From contig MNCI01016285.1 in assembly GCA_015680685.1 (NCBI GenBank), forward strand, positions 24,832-88,831: 64,000 nt of DNA, written 5' to 3'. A program made the position numbers and the translations under genes. Shown in pieces: positions 47,519 through 57,890 of the stretch (the first letter of the stretch is position 1; each line of letters opens with the position of its first letter). The notes below the pieces were generated by a model, which saw nothing but the letters and a program-made list of their open reading frames with translations, had not been told where the DNA came from and did not search any database. Origin of the DNA: Gnetum montanum (Eukaryota > Streptophyta > Gnetopsida > Gnetales > Gnetaceae).

Positions 47519-47822
47519 TTGCAACCAATCAAAGATCGGATGTTACTAAGGTATTATTATGTATCATTAATAGGTTTATACTTTAATCATGGCCTTAGTT
47601 TCATTATGTTCTTTAGTTTGTTATGATTGCAGAGTTAGAAAATTTTTAGAAAAAATGCCCAAAAAGTGTCTATCTTCTTTTATGAACTTTCGCAGTTGGT
47701 TCCTTTTTTCTTATGTGTGGCTTATTATGATGGTTAGGGTTCCTTGGGTAGAAAAATTAAGGTTTTTGGAATTAATATGATTGATTTATCATTATAAAAC
47801 TTGAGGTTTTTAACCTTCTTAC
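47519..47822 (-). promoter_or_regulatory. candidate 5' UTR intron of the E3 extra ORF
   Basis: On the minus strand TTACAAAG|GTAAGAAGG is a strong donor at 47822. The interior is AT-rich. The 3' end reads GATCTTTGATTGGTTGCAA directly before the ATG, a CAG-to-CAA change from a usual acceptor. E1 has the intact version (GATTGCAG|ATG). Length is 304 bp. Confidence 0.5.
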
Positions 47823-48068
47823 CTTTGTAATACCTTCCAAGTGATAGAAAATTTTGAAAAATTGGTATGAGTTCTCCACACAAGCACCCCCGACGACTAA
47901 ATTGAACACTTTGGGATCAAATAGGTTCAAATGGTATAAGAATTGGAGTAGTAGTGAGCAAGGTGTCACAAGTGGAAGTTGGTGTGCAAAGCTTTGAGTC
48001 ACGAGATAAAACGTAAAAAGCTTCCCTAGCTACAAATGATGAGAATGGAGTTTGGACACTGTAGGGGT

Positions 48069-48165
48069 CATATACATAGGTTTTTTTTGACCCAATATTG
48101 GGTATCCAATGTCAAGGCCAATATGATATTGGGTAGTTGATATTGGGGTCCAATAATATGCAGTA
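48069..48165 (-). promoter_or_regulatory. internal promoter-like block copying the E3 LTR U3 motif
   Basis: The + strand reads CCCAATATTGGGTATCCAAT, then ATGATATTGGGTAGTTGATA and TTGGGGTCC. These match the GATATCGGGTATCTGATATT units of E3's own LTR U3 (44521-44600). A minus-strand TATA-like CCTATGTATATGACCCC lies just downstream at 48064-48080. About 220 bp further is the candidate splice donor. The arrangement is the same as at 5297-5410 in E1 but with this element's own motif. Promoter function is inferred. Confidence 0.55.
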
Positions 48166-49590
48166 AATGGGGTAACTAAGCATGGAAAACAAAGCTCTAT
48201 GATTGGTTGGAAGGTTTAAGATTAGGCCCATAGTTCTAGGGTAAGTAGGAAATCATTTGGAGGTACCAAAAGTTGAATAAGATGGAGTCATTGACATTAA
48301 AGGCTTTGGGAGATGCAAGAAAAAGGATGTTAAATCAATGTCATGGAGAAAAATTATTACATCATAAAGGAAAGCATGACATTTAACAATAATGCACTTG
48401 GAGGGTAAAGAGTGATGTGGTTGTGTCAAACAAGTAGAACTCAAAAAAGTTACACAAGTGGGTTGTCCCCAAAGTAGGCTCCTGCCATAGTGCCCTTGTG
48501 TAACCACACCTAAACATGTCTTTAGGCATTGAAGGGGTTGAATGCAATGCATACCTATGAAATAAAACACATGTGTTAAAACAACCAAGTTGAGGAAGTA
48601 ACCCTATGTTACACAAAACCGTAAGTTAGGATCATATAGACAACAAGATGAAATGGACTGTAGAAAGGGTTATAGAAATTGGGACGTGAGGTGTCTACCA
48701 AAGTCATAATGAATCCTTGTGTATTATTAATGGTTAAATAACCATTAGCCCTTATTTCAAAGATTAAAACTAAGTCCAAACCACATTTCAATGACATTGC
48801 ATTATTTCATCATTTTGGCTGACAACCAGAAGACTACCACAGTTGCAAGAAGTAGCATCACTTGGTGTTTTGTCCAAGGGAGGAGTTTAGTAATGGCACA
48901 TGATTTTTTTGACATGTTCTGAGAAGCTACCAACCTTTAGGCATGGGTATATTTCTCTCTAGTGGGACCTTCAAAAATTTATTTAGTGCCCTTTTAGTTT
49001 ACTCTTACTTCCATTTCTCGTTAGATCTATAAGGATATAATTACAACCTTAGCACCATGATAAAACATATAGAAGTGACCAAAGAGAATCCACAAATCCC
49101 CTTGATGTCATACCCTTCTCATTCCCCCTTGGTTCATCACTTTTCAGTCCAGGCATAATGATTGTGAATTTATTTTTAGTTTTTCCAATGGAAAAGAATA
49201 TCATTATAACCATGGAAAGAACCTCTTTATTAATGAAATGGGTGGATGGATGACGTGGCTCACTATCCAAATAATTAGTCACTTATGACTTGGCAACATA
49301 GAGAAAATCTCATCTCATTGGGCTACATGATCATTTTATTTACAAGTGTGATTACATAATTAAATAAAATGAAAACAAGAAATAGAAAAATTTGGAAGGA
49401 TTAGGAAAAATTGTATAAATAAATAAGAAAATGACAAAAAATTGTAAAACAAAAAGATGATAAACACTTCTGAATCCTGAAGATTAGAATGGGGGATGAA
49501 CCCCATGAGTAAACATTTGGCCGTGACAAGGATGAATAAGTATGCATGTATAAAACATTGGTAACCATTCATTTCCAAGCCACTAGGTAT
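48166..49590 (-). other. E3 spacer between gag and internal promoter
   Basis: No retroelement protein is seen. CACGTCATCCATCCACCC on the minus strand near 49250 matches E1 around 4091-4108, which marks the region as post-pol. Two overlapping open stretches at 48253-48616 have no recognised motif. Confidence 0.55.
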
Positions 49591-49599
49591 CTATTGGTG

Positions 49600-51960
49600 T
49601 TGTGGTGGATAGGTAGACAAATCGTTGGTCACACACTTGTTTGTTAAATGTATGGTGGATTAGGGTATGAGGTGTGGTAACATTGCAAATGCTTAGCCCA
49701 CGATTGCACCTTTGATCATGATATGGTATGCATGGATTTGTTTATCTTCCCATACTTGTGGATTCATTACTTGGGTTTGGAATTGAAGTAATGATGGATG
49801 GTGGCCCCTGTGTATGATCAAAGGACATTGGTTGTAAAAAGGAAGGTGTTGTACTAGATTGGCATTGTGCTAGTTTGGATGATGTGGTGGATCCATGAGT
49901 GTTTTGCTTCCACCTATGGCCCTTTCTAAAGAATGGAAATTTCTAAGTTTACAGTGGGAACCTACTAGTATCATCATCTCTAGGCACATTCATAGCACAA
50001 GTGGCATTTGTTTCTTGATATTGTGGTGCTGAACCTTCTTCAGTCATTGGTGGTGGTGTGTGATGAGGTGGAGTATGAGAATATCAAGGGTAGGATGGAT
50101 GGTAAGAGGCCTGAGCTGGTGATCCCTTAGGAGGTGTCATGATTTGATGGTACTCAGGAGAGTGATAATGGAAATTTGAAGTAGAGGATGTAGAACTAGT
50201 TGGAAAAATAGGGTGTTGAACATAATATCCATGTGATTTCAACTTGTAGGAAGGATAAGGCTGGTTTGGTAGTGGCCTCCTTCATGACTGTGGTTGTTGC
50301 CACTATGGTTGATGATAGTGTTGAGGCTAGTAATAAGTCCCCCTAGGATGGTACTATTAGTTGTGGGGTTGTTTGTAATTACCATGTGGGGAAGGAAATC
50401 TCCTGGGCATGTGCTTCTATACAAACTTTGAATTTAATGCTCCTAAACAATACTCATGTAGATGCAACAAGACTAGGCAATGACCCTTTGGATGGTCATA
50501 TATGTAGATGTCACATCCATTATTGTTGTCTGTGGTTGAGTCTACAGCCTCACTTTTTCTTAACCATTTTTCCTATTTGCTAAAAAGTGTTCCTAGTTGT
50601 TTCTCGGTTCTATATCTTATCATGATAATTCATTTTGTGTTAGATTCTCCTCTACCATTTCTATGAGAGTTGTAACATTTTCATAAATCAATTTTGACAT
50701 CCTATTAAACATTTCTTCAAGTTCATCAATAGACTTCTACATTGGCAAGGTTTGTTGTGGAATCACCTTATTGAGAGTGGTCTCTTTCTCCTTACCATAG
50801 GTATGGACCTCCTTTTGTTGAAGAGTTGGGTCCTAGTGATATTTCTCAACATTCTTCCATTTTCATATTTCTTTTTCTTCCTTGGCCACATGCTTGATTA
50901 ACTCTTTGATCTAATTGGTTCGTAGCTCATATAATTGACCTAGGGCATACATCCCAAGGGTCTCGCTTGCTTCATTACAAAGCCCATCTATGATGTAGAA
51001 AAGTTGCCTTTCCTCAAAGAAACCATGGCCTAGGCACCTATTCAATAAGGAATAATATCTATCTAAGGCCATGTCCAAGGGTTCCATCCTTGAATCTATT
51101 TCCTTAGGTTGGACACCCTTGCACAGGTTTGGTATTTCTCATTGAAGAGTTCAAGCATTGTGAACCACTGCTAGATTGAATTTGGCTTCAATGATCTATA
51201 CCATACTTCAACTCTATCAATTAGTGTCCTAGGAAAGAGCTTAAGATTCTACCATCCACTTTCAATGTTGTACTAGACATAGGCATCATGGAAGGCTTGT
51301 ATATGATGTTGTGGATCTGACTCATAGCCGTGTACAAATTTAGAAATATTATTCATATCAAGCCTTGGTAGGTGACTTTCTTTGTGATGCTTGTGAGATA
51401 TCTTAACCGCATCTATGATTTGCATCAAGCTCTTAGTGGCCAAAAAGGGTTCATCATCATTAGATAGGTTGTCAGGGAAATTTCTATTTCTATACATTTG
51501 ATCATGATGATTTTGTCTATGTTCATGTTGATGTCTTTGATTTCTCCTATGGGTTTACGTCTTATTTTTATTCCAACCCTTTAGTGGAGCTCTATTTCTG
51601 TACCTACATTCATATTCATTAGAACTAGATGTTAAAGGGGGAGAGGAAGATGAGGAAATGGAAGAATTTCCATGGCTTTTATGGTGTTCTCTAGGGTCCC
51701 TTGATTTATTGTTTCTCAGTTTCAAGAAGGTCTTAGGCCTTGAGACCTCCCCTGGTCTAGGACTTACTTCATCTCCTATAGGGTTATATGTCTTAGGTGA
51801 ATGTAGTCTTTGAGTGTCATTAGGGTGGTCATGAACATATGAAAATTTTGCATAAGGTTGGTTACTCCAATTTTCTTCATCATATATCTCGTTATTTCTC
51901 CAATGAATGTTGTTGCTATATAATGCATTATTGCTTCCTTGTGAAAGAGACATTGTTGTT
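49600..51960 (-). pseudogene. E3 gag
   Basis: It starts MSLSQGSNNALYSNN at 51953, soon after the PBS. A Ser-rich stretch and an Arg-rich stretch follow. The capsid region has LDMNNISKFVHGYESDPQHH, AFHDAYV, FPRTLIDRVEVWYRSLKP and LFNEKYQTCARVSNLR, typical of plant gypsy gag. The zinc-knuckle remnant CDIYIYDHPKGHC (near 50515) has the second Cys replaced by Tyr. A Pro/Tyr/Ser-rich tail (HGYYVQHPIFPTSSTS) matches E2. Sequence after the tail leads directly into the post-pol spacer. Confidence 0.8.
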
Positions 51961-52059
51961 GGTTTGTGACGTGTGTGATTTAATATTGTTTAGAAAGATA
52001 TATCATTAATGCGTTTACAACGATAATGTATAATACAAGTAATCTAGATAACTAGCACC

Positions 52060-52079
52060 ATCCCTAGCAACGATGCTAA
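52060..52079 (-). other. E3 primer-binding site
   Basis: On the minus strand TTAGCATCGTTGCTAGGGAT follows the LTR end CTCATCA. It differs from TGGCGCCGTTGCCGGGGAT only by transitions, so it is a tRNA-Asp-type PBS. Confidence 0.75.
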
Positions 52080-52926
52080 TGATGAGAGGTGAGGTACCCC
52101 TATGCCCAACCATACCAATGACAAGTGTTCACACACAATCCAGTAGAATGCCATGGATGGGACTAGTTGTGGTATCTAAATTGTTATGCTCTAATAGCAG
52201 TTTGCTGTCTTCCCACTTGGACTAGTGGTAGCTTTATTATGTATGTTTTAGTCCAAAGTGAGGCATAGGATGATGTTGTTTAACTCTATGCTGGTCCTAA
52301 TGATAATAAAGAGATTAATTAATTAAGCTAAGTAACGATGGAAAGTAATGTCTAAACTATCCTACGTGCGATAAGTATCCATTTTTAATCACCTGCACAT
52401 GCCTTGGACTTCATAAGACTACCATTGGGATTACCAAGTATATGTCACTGAGCTTGCCAAATGATACACTGTTGGGTTACCAAGTAATTACACTTAAGTG
52501 CTCATGATTAAGTCGTACTCATTTTGCTTAATGATAGGAATAGTAAATAGCAATAAATGGAAACATTAACTAAAGAAAATAGTAAATAATTAAATAATTA
52601 AAATAATTAAATCAATCTAAGTGGATGTTGGAATGATAGAAGTAATCTTGATCTTTATTTCAAGTCATGTAACGCCTCCAAGTATGTCACACTTGAGTAA
52701 ATGTGTCATACGATTGCAAACATCACACTGTGGGCATGCATTGGGGAATAATAGGACTAAAAATCAACAATCTATGAAGAAGCTAACTAAAAACTAAAAC
52801 TAAAAATTTGTCCCAACCATGCACTCAAGTGTTGTATTTATAGGCTAGCATAAAGGAGATGATATCAGATATCCAACATCACTTTTTGGGCTCCGATATC
52901 AAAGCAGATCAAATCATGACTCATTA
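52080..52926 (-). repeat. E3 5' LTR (847 bp)
   Basis: The minus-strand start is TAATGAGTCATG at 52926, corresponding to TGATGAGTCATG in the 3' copy; the end is CCTCTCATCA at 52080. It matches the 3' LTR over its length, with scattered transitions and a deletion in the U3 repeat block (52860-52910). Confidence 0.9.
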
Positions 52927-53991
52927 GAACGATAACTTGGAGATCTAAACCCATTGAGTAGATGATTAGTAGCAAAGGGATATGTTATTGGATCTCTTGT
53001 GTGATGTAGGATATGCTCACGTGCTTCATGATCTAATTAAATGGTTGGTTAGGGACTTGGTGATGTTGCACTCTTACTTTCTCTTTCTTATCCATCAAGT
53101 ATTCTCCATTCCTTTCATTTCATTTCTTGTCCATGTTTATATATGGTAGAAAGTCAACTAAGTAAAATGGAGAAAGAGATTTGGCCATCCAACGGGATAG
53201 ACTTACATTTGATATTAATATCTTACTAGTTCTTAAAAATCCACCATTGTCCCATCAATGGATTTCATAAGGGCAAGAAAGATAGGAGCCTAGTATGGGA
53301 GGATCCACTTGTGAATCATTGGTGGCATGACAATTTGAGTGAGTAAGCTTATGATTAACTCCTAAGATGTTGATGGTTGCATGAAATAAGGCACTTAATC
53401 CTATCTTGTTCATCATAGCTGTGTACATGTTGGCATTTGCTGTGAGTTTTTTCTTCATGTTTTCTTTGGGAATTAAACTTACAATTGTTTTTGTACACGA
53501 TTTTTCAATGATGGCTTAATGCCTAAAGATTTCACATGAATTTTAGCTTTTTATAATCCAACGTGTTTGGGTGGTGCACTCTTAGGACTCATGAATATGA
53601 CACCATTTAGTTTCACTTGAAGATTACTTACTTGATCTAAAGCTTGAGAGCCTCTCTCAAAAGGAAGATTCAAAGGTGAAAGAGATTGCATTTCAACATT
53701 GGAAGTATATGACATGCATAATATTTGATAGCTATATTTGAAAAAAAAGATGTATTAAACATCATTCTATCATGCCTAGGGTATCTTTAGTCTTGTAGGC
53801 ATGCCAAGGGGCTCTTCTCCTCAACCATCATCCTTTGCCCCCTCTTCTTAATATGGCAATTTTGTAGTGTGTCTTATGTCAAAGTATTTATACAATTGTA
53901 TTTCTTCTCATTAATCTTATCATTTTTCTAATCTTAGTTCTCATTCTTGTCTTAGAAGGTATGGAATAAGCTTTATCCAATTGTAAGGAAT
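52927..53991 (+). other. E4 spacer, right of E3
   Basis: No coding sequence is recognised. It continues the E4 post-pol region up to the 3' LTR. No clear polypurine tract is visible before 53992 (TTGTAAGGAA is the best candidate). Confidence 0.5.
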
Positions 53992-55204
53992 TGATAAAAC
54001 ATCTAGTGATAATTTGTATGTTAATGATAAGCTCTTGATTTGGAAAGTGTTTCATGTGCCTTATGTTTATAGTCTAGCATGTTTGACAGAGGTTCTTAGT
54101 CTTCCAAGATGCACCCTTGATCCTTGGGTCATTCTTTGAGATTGTATTCATAATTCCAAGCTCTTTAGGATGATTTTGAATTTACTTGAATGTACTAGGG
54201 TCCTTCCAGCATGCTTCCTTGAGTTCCAACTTGCACTCAAGATTTAAGTTGCAAAGTGTGGTTTTGTGGGGGTACATTGACTATCCTACATTAGCGCATC
54301 CCTCACCAGGCTTAGCTTACCTAACTTTACGGTTTGTACATTTGGGATCAATTTGGATTACATTGATGAGCCTTCATTGATGCATAGATACTAACAAATC
54401 TCCTCTATTTCTATGCAAAGACCATAAATATTTAGGATAAACTTTTGCACTAAACAACTTCTCTTTAGATTTCTATTTGGCTTTTGGTGTCTAGTTTTAT
54501 TTGAAGAGCCTTCTCTCTCTTGGGTAAGTTGATTTTATTTCTTGTCTTGTGTGTGTTTTAAGTTGCCACTTTAACAAGTATGAAAAGACTCTATTGGAGT
54601 GCTACCTTGCTTACATATCTTGGAACCATTTGGTTAATGCAAAGTCCAATGTTTTCATAGTGAATAATACTTATGGTTTACCTTATTCTATCATTGATGC
54701 CTTAAATACGAAAAAATTAAACATTAATAAAAAATAGTTATTTAATTTCCATTTTCTTAAATTGTGAAAACTCATCCTTATCCAAAGAGGTCATAACTAT
54801 ATGACATGGTGTTGGGTCATTGAGGTTGTGAGTTAGGCATTTTTATTACATTTGAAGTATGGTGTTGCACTTATTCCCAACAGGGATTGCAACATGAGCA
54901 TTACACTTGTCCCTAAGAGGGATTGTGATGCATGTGAGTTTATTATTATTTTGTTCCTTATAATTCTAAAATCCATAAAAATTATGAAACATAAAATCAT
55001 ATATATTCTCTCATCTTTTACCATGGCAACACAAGTTTCTAGTTGTACTATATGTAGTATAATATCTTTTATATTTTTTGAATGTAATGATGTACACAAG
55101 TGTTCTTGGTAATTCACTCAGCATTGTCTTTGAAGCCTATGACCAAATTGTGTTATGATTTGCATGATAATCCCATTCATCTACAACTAGTAGGGCTTCT
55201 ATCA
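53992..55204 (+). repeat. E4 3' LTR (~1.21 kb)
   Basis: It starts TGATAAAACATCTAGTGATA and ends GGGCTTCTATCA. It matches 35211-36438 in order throughout. Both copies hold an open stretch of 84-86 codons near the 3' end (36113-36367 and 54852-55112) with a hydrophobic run (FLIILKSIKI), probably chance. Confidence 0.85.
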
Positions 55205-57890
55205 ATGTGCTTCCACATCAACCTTAGAATATCTTACAATAAAATAATAATAAAAATATAAAAAAAATAAAACCAAAAAATTATAAATAAACTTACCCTT
55301 GTAATATAATAAAACTGTAAATAATAAGAAATGCTAACTTACCATATAATAATGGTACTTTCTTCTTCCACCATCTCATGCTAGCTTCATTAGATACCAC
55401 TTCCTGCTAAGGTGGCAAACCAATGATTCTATGAGGATATAACATCTTATCCATGTCAATATTAACCAAATCATGATCTTTGGAAATAAACAATCAATCA
55501 TCCTTATTCTAAAATAGATTACATCCTTGCAAAAGGCTTTAAAATTTTAAACTTTACCTTCATCTCCTAGAACAATGTTTAGCACTTCAAATGACTCTTG
55601 TGTCAAGGCTTTATTTTTTACTTTCTTGACCTTCTTTGCTATTGCCTTCTCCTTCACTTCTCCCTCTTCGCATGCCCTTTTTACATCTATTCTCTTCTTC
55701 TCCTTTCCTTCTTCATAGCCTTGGCCGATGCCTTTATCTCTCCCTTCTTCTTAGCCTTTACTACCACTATCAACAACAAAAAAGTGAGATTAGAAAACAC
55801 ATAATAAAAAGAAATCATGATATTATAAAATATTAAAGCATTGAATTACAAAATCATTAATAATGGAAAAATAATAAGACCACTAATATTTTCTAACTTA
55901 CCTAATATGTCAGCTACTTTGACCACTTTCCTCTCCACTTCCTCTTTCTTAGATTCATACATATGAATAATCTTAGTAGGGATTACCTTCCTTGTCTTCA
56001 CCATCTACCCCTTATCTTGCATGCCCAAGACACACTACCTTATCACCTTCATCCCATGGATTAGATTCCTAGGAACTAATTGCTTCCTAGATAGTGCTAT
56101 GTTGTCAAGAATGGAGGATTTAGCCACATCTTCTTGCATGGATGAAGCCACTTCCATAAGGATATCCAATATGCTAGGAAGAGTCATCATGATCATAGAC
56201 ACATGCTAGCATAAAGGATGAAATAATTCCTCTTCATGAAACACCATTCCATCATGATTAGCATGGTTTAAAAGCTTCATAAAGCATCATAACATCCATA
56301 ATAAAATCTTTAGTTTATGGAATTGTTAGAACTTTTGCCACTAACCATTTCAGTGTTATTTAACTTGCTAGATACCCTCTTATCTATATAGTTAGCCTAC
56401 TCATAGCAAGTCTTGTAAATCATGACAATGTAATTGATAGAGAGTCTAAGTGATGAAGCTCTCCTCAACTAAGTAATCTTATCACAAAATATCCTTTTAA
56501 TAAATGTATGAAAGATATGTATTAGGTCATGATTCTTATACTTTGGGATGTTGTGAGCTGAATTATCATACTGAGTCCAACTCTCAATCATCTCTTGTTC
56601 CACTACTAAAAGTTTATCATTTCCCTCAACTGCTAGCCCAACATTAGGAAAACCAAACTAGTACCTTAATAAAACTTGATTCCATATTAGGATGATCTTC
56701 TTACTTTGAACTTAGAAAATGAACAACCAATAATTGTTTGAATAACATGTCATAATGGTAATCCTATTCGAGGGTGAGATATTAGGAGACCATAGTGTGA
56801 ACATTGGGATCAATTCTACATGCTCCAAGTTAAGAGGGCATTTTCTCCTAGGCCCATCGACTAACCATGAGTGACTTATAGGAGTATTGTATATGTTAGC
56901 TTGTAAGCTTCATTCTTTTACATTTCCAAGCTAGATGTGCATAATCTCAAAAATTTTTATCTTATCTACAAAAGCAAAACATGGATCATTTAATGCATGC
57001 CACACATATCTAGACAGAATAAGATCAAATGATAATAAACTTAGGAAATTAATGATGTGCATCTTACCCTTGGATAGCAAATGGATGTATGAATCTGTAG
57101 GTCATTTATCCCTTCCATTGAGATTAGGCTTATCATGGAGAACATGGACTATACTAGTTTGTAGGAATCTTTGATACCATTTGTGTTTTTGAGCCTTTGT
57201 CACATCATGAAGAAACTTAGCTAAATATGATAGGACATTAGTTCTCCTTCAAAGTCATCTTACATAATGCTTACTGAAATATCTCTAGGTGGGAGTTCTT
57301 ATGATCAAGATTCTCAAACTTACAAAAGTAATGAAATAAATAAACATATCAATTGATGATCTAAATCATAAAAGGCCCTTATATACTTAGAAGATTACAA
57401 GGTACAAATAAAGCTGTATACTAATATATATAGATATTGTGATGTGAGTGCTAGTGGGATTGAATAAACTTTTAATATGATGAACATTCAATAGTAATGT
57501 AGTATCAACATTGAACTATTTTTAAGGGTGATCTCTTCATAATTGGTCTAGCTCCCTTTGTTAGATGTCCTGGCTTTAGCTTGTATTATCCACAATGGTA
57601 TCAATGTCATCTTGGTCCTAAATAATAGACCCTAGTAACCTTAGACTAACATCATGAAATATCCTCTTTAGGACATGTGAGATAGTAGGGAGAGATAATA
57701 AGGTTCACACAAGCATGTAAAAGTTATTGATTAAAAACTTAAGAAAATGTTTGATGCCTAGATGAGCTTATATTTTCATAGCATAAAGAGACCGATCATC
57801 AATAATAGGAAGAGTGTTCATCCTCTAAGGCCTCTTAGTAATTTTAAGGATCACATAATAGATCAAGAAAAATGTGGGTTCCATTACTAG
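55205..57890 (-). pseudogene. E6, proximal part: intron-bearing coding remnant
   Basis: On the minus strand long near-open stretches are seen. They include NVLSYLAKFLHDVTKAQKHK (near 57230), HIINFLSLLSFDLILSRYVW, FAFVDKIKIFEIMHI, HSWLVDGPRRKCPLNLEHVE (near 56860), and MVKTRKVIPTKIIHMYESKK (56007). Splice-like sites punctuate it: TATTAG|GTAAGTTAG (donor near 55900), TTGTTGTTGATAG (acceptor near 55770), GATGAAG|GTAAAG (near 55560) and ATATG|GTAAGTTAG (near 55345). A Lys-rich exon (KAKKKGEIKASAKAMKKERR) lies between. It probably joins 35210-33930 across E4. It is either a decayed host gene or an ORF of an older element; the family is not recognised. Confidence 0.4.

Larger units (their letters stand above)
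43751..52926 (-). mobile_element. E3: pol-less Athila-like retrotransposon (non-autonomous)
   Basis: This is a complete LTR-to-LTR unit on the minus strand: 5' LTR 52926-52080, PBS 52079-52060, gag about 51960-49600, a short post-pol spacer, a promoter-like block and 5' UTR, the extra ORF (47518-44650), a purine tract, and the 3' LTR 44628-43751. No protease, RT, RNase H or integrase motif is present. The gag Pro/Ser tail is followed, within about 300 bp, by the post-pol spacer that matches E1 near 4085. Flanks are GAAGT and GAACG, a weak target duplication. It is nested in E4. Confidence 0.85.
35211..55204 (+). mobile_element. E4: old gypsy LTR retrotransposon containing nested E3
   Basis: Two matching ~1.2 kb direct repeats (35211-36438 and 53992-55204) bound the element. 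A PBS follows the first, then gag-like sequence, protease/RT/RNase H/integrase on +, and a spacer interrupted by E3 (43751-52926). Without E3 the element is ~10.8 kb. The LTR copies are visibly diverged and pol is badly broken, so it is old. No clear target duplication is left (CATAA versus ATGTG). Confidence 0.85.

Noticed and set aside
48253-48616. Overlapping 111- and 77-codon minus frames in the E3 spacer
   Set aside because: No motif and no counterpart in E1; the region is between gag and the internal promoter block where no gene is expected.
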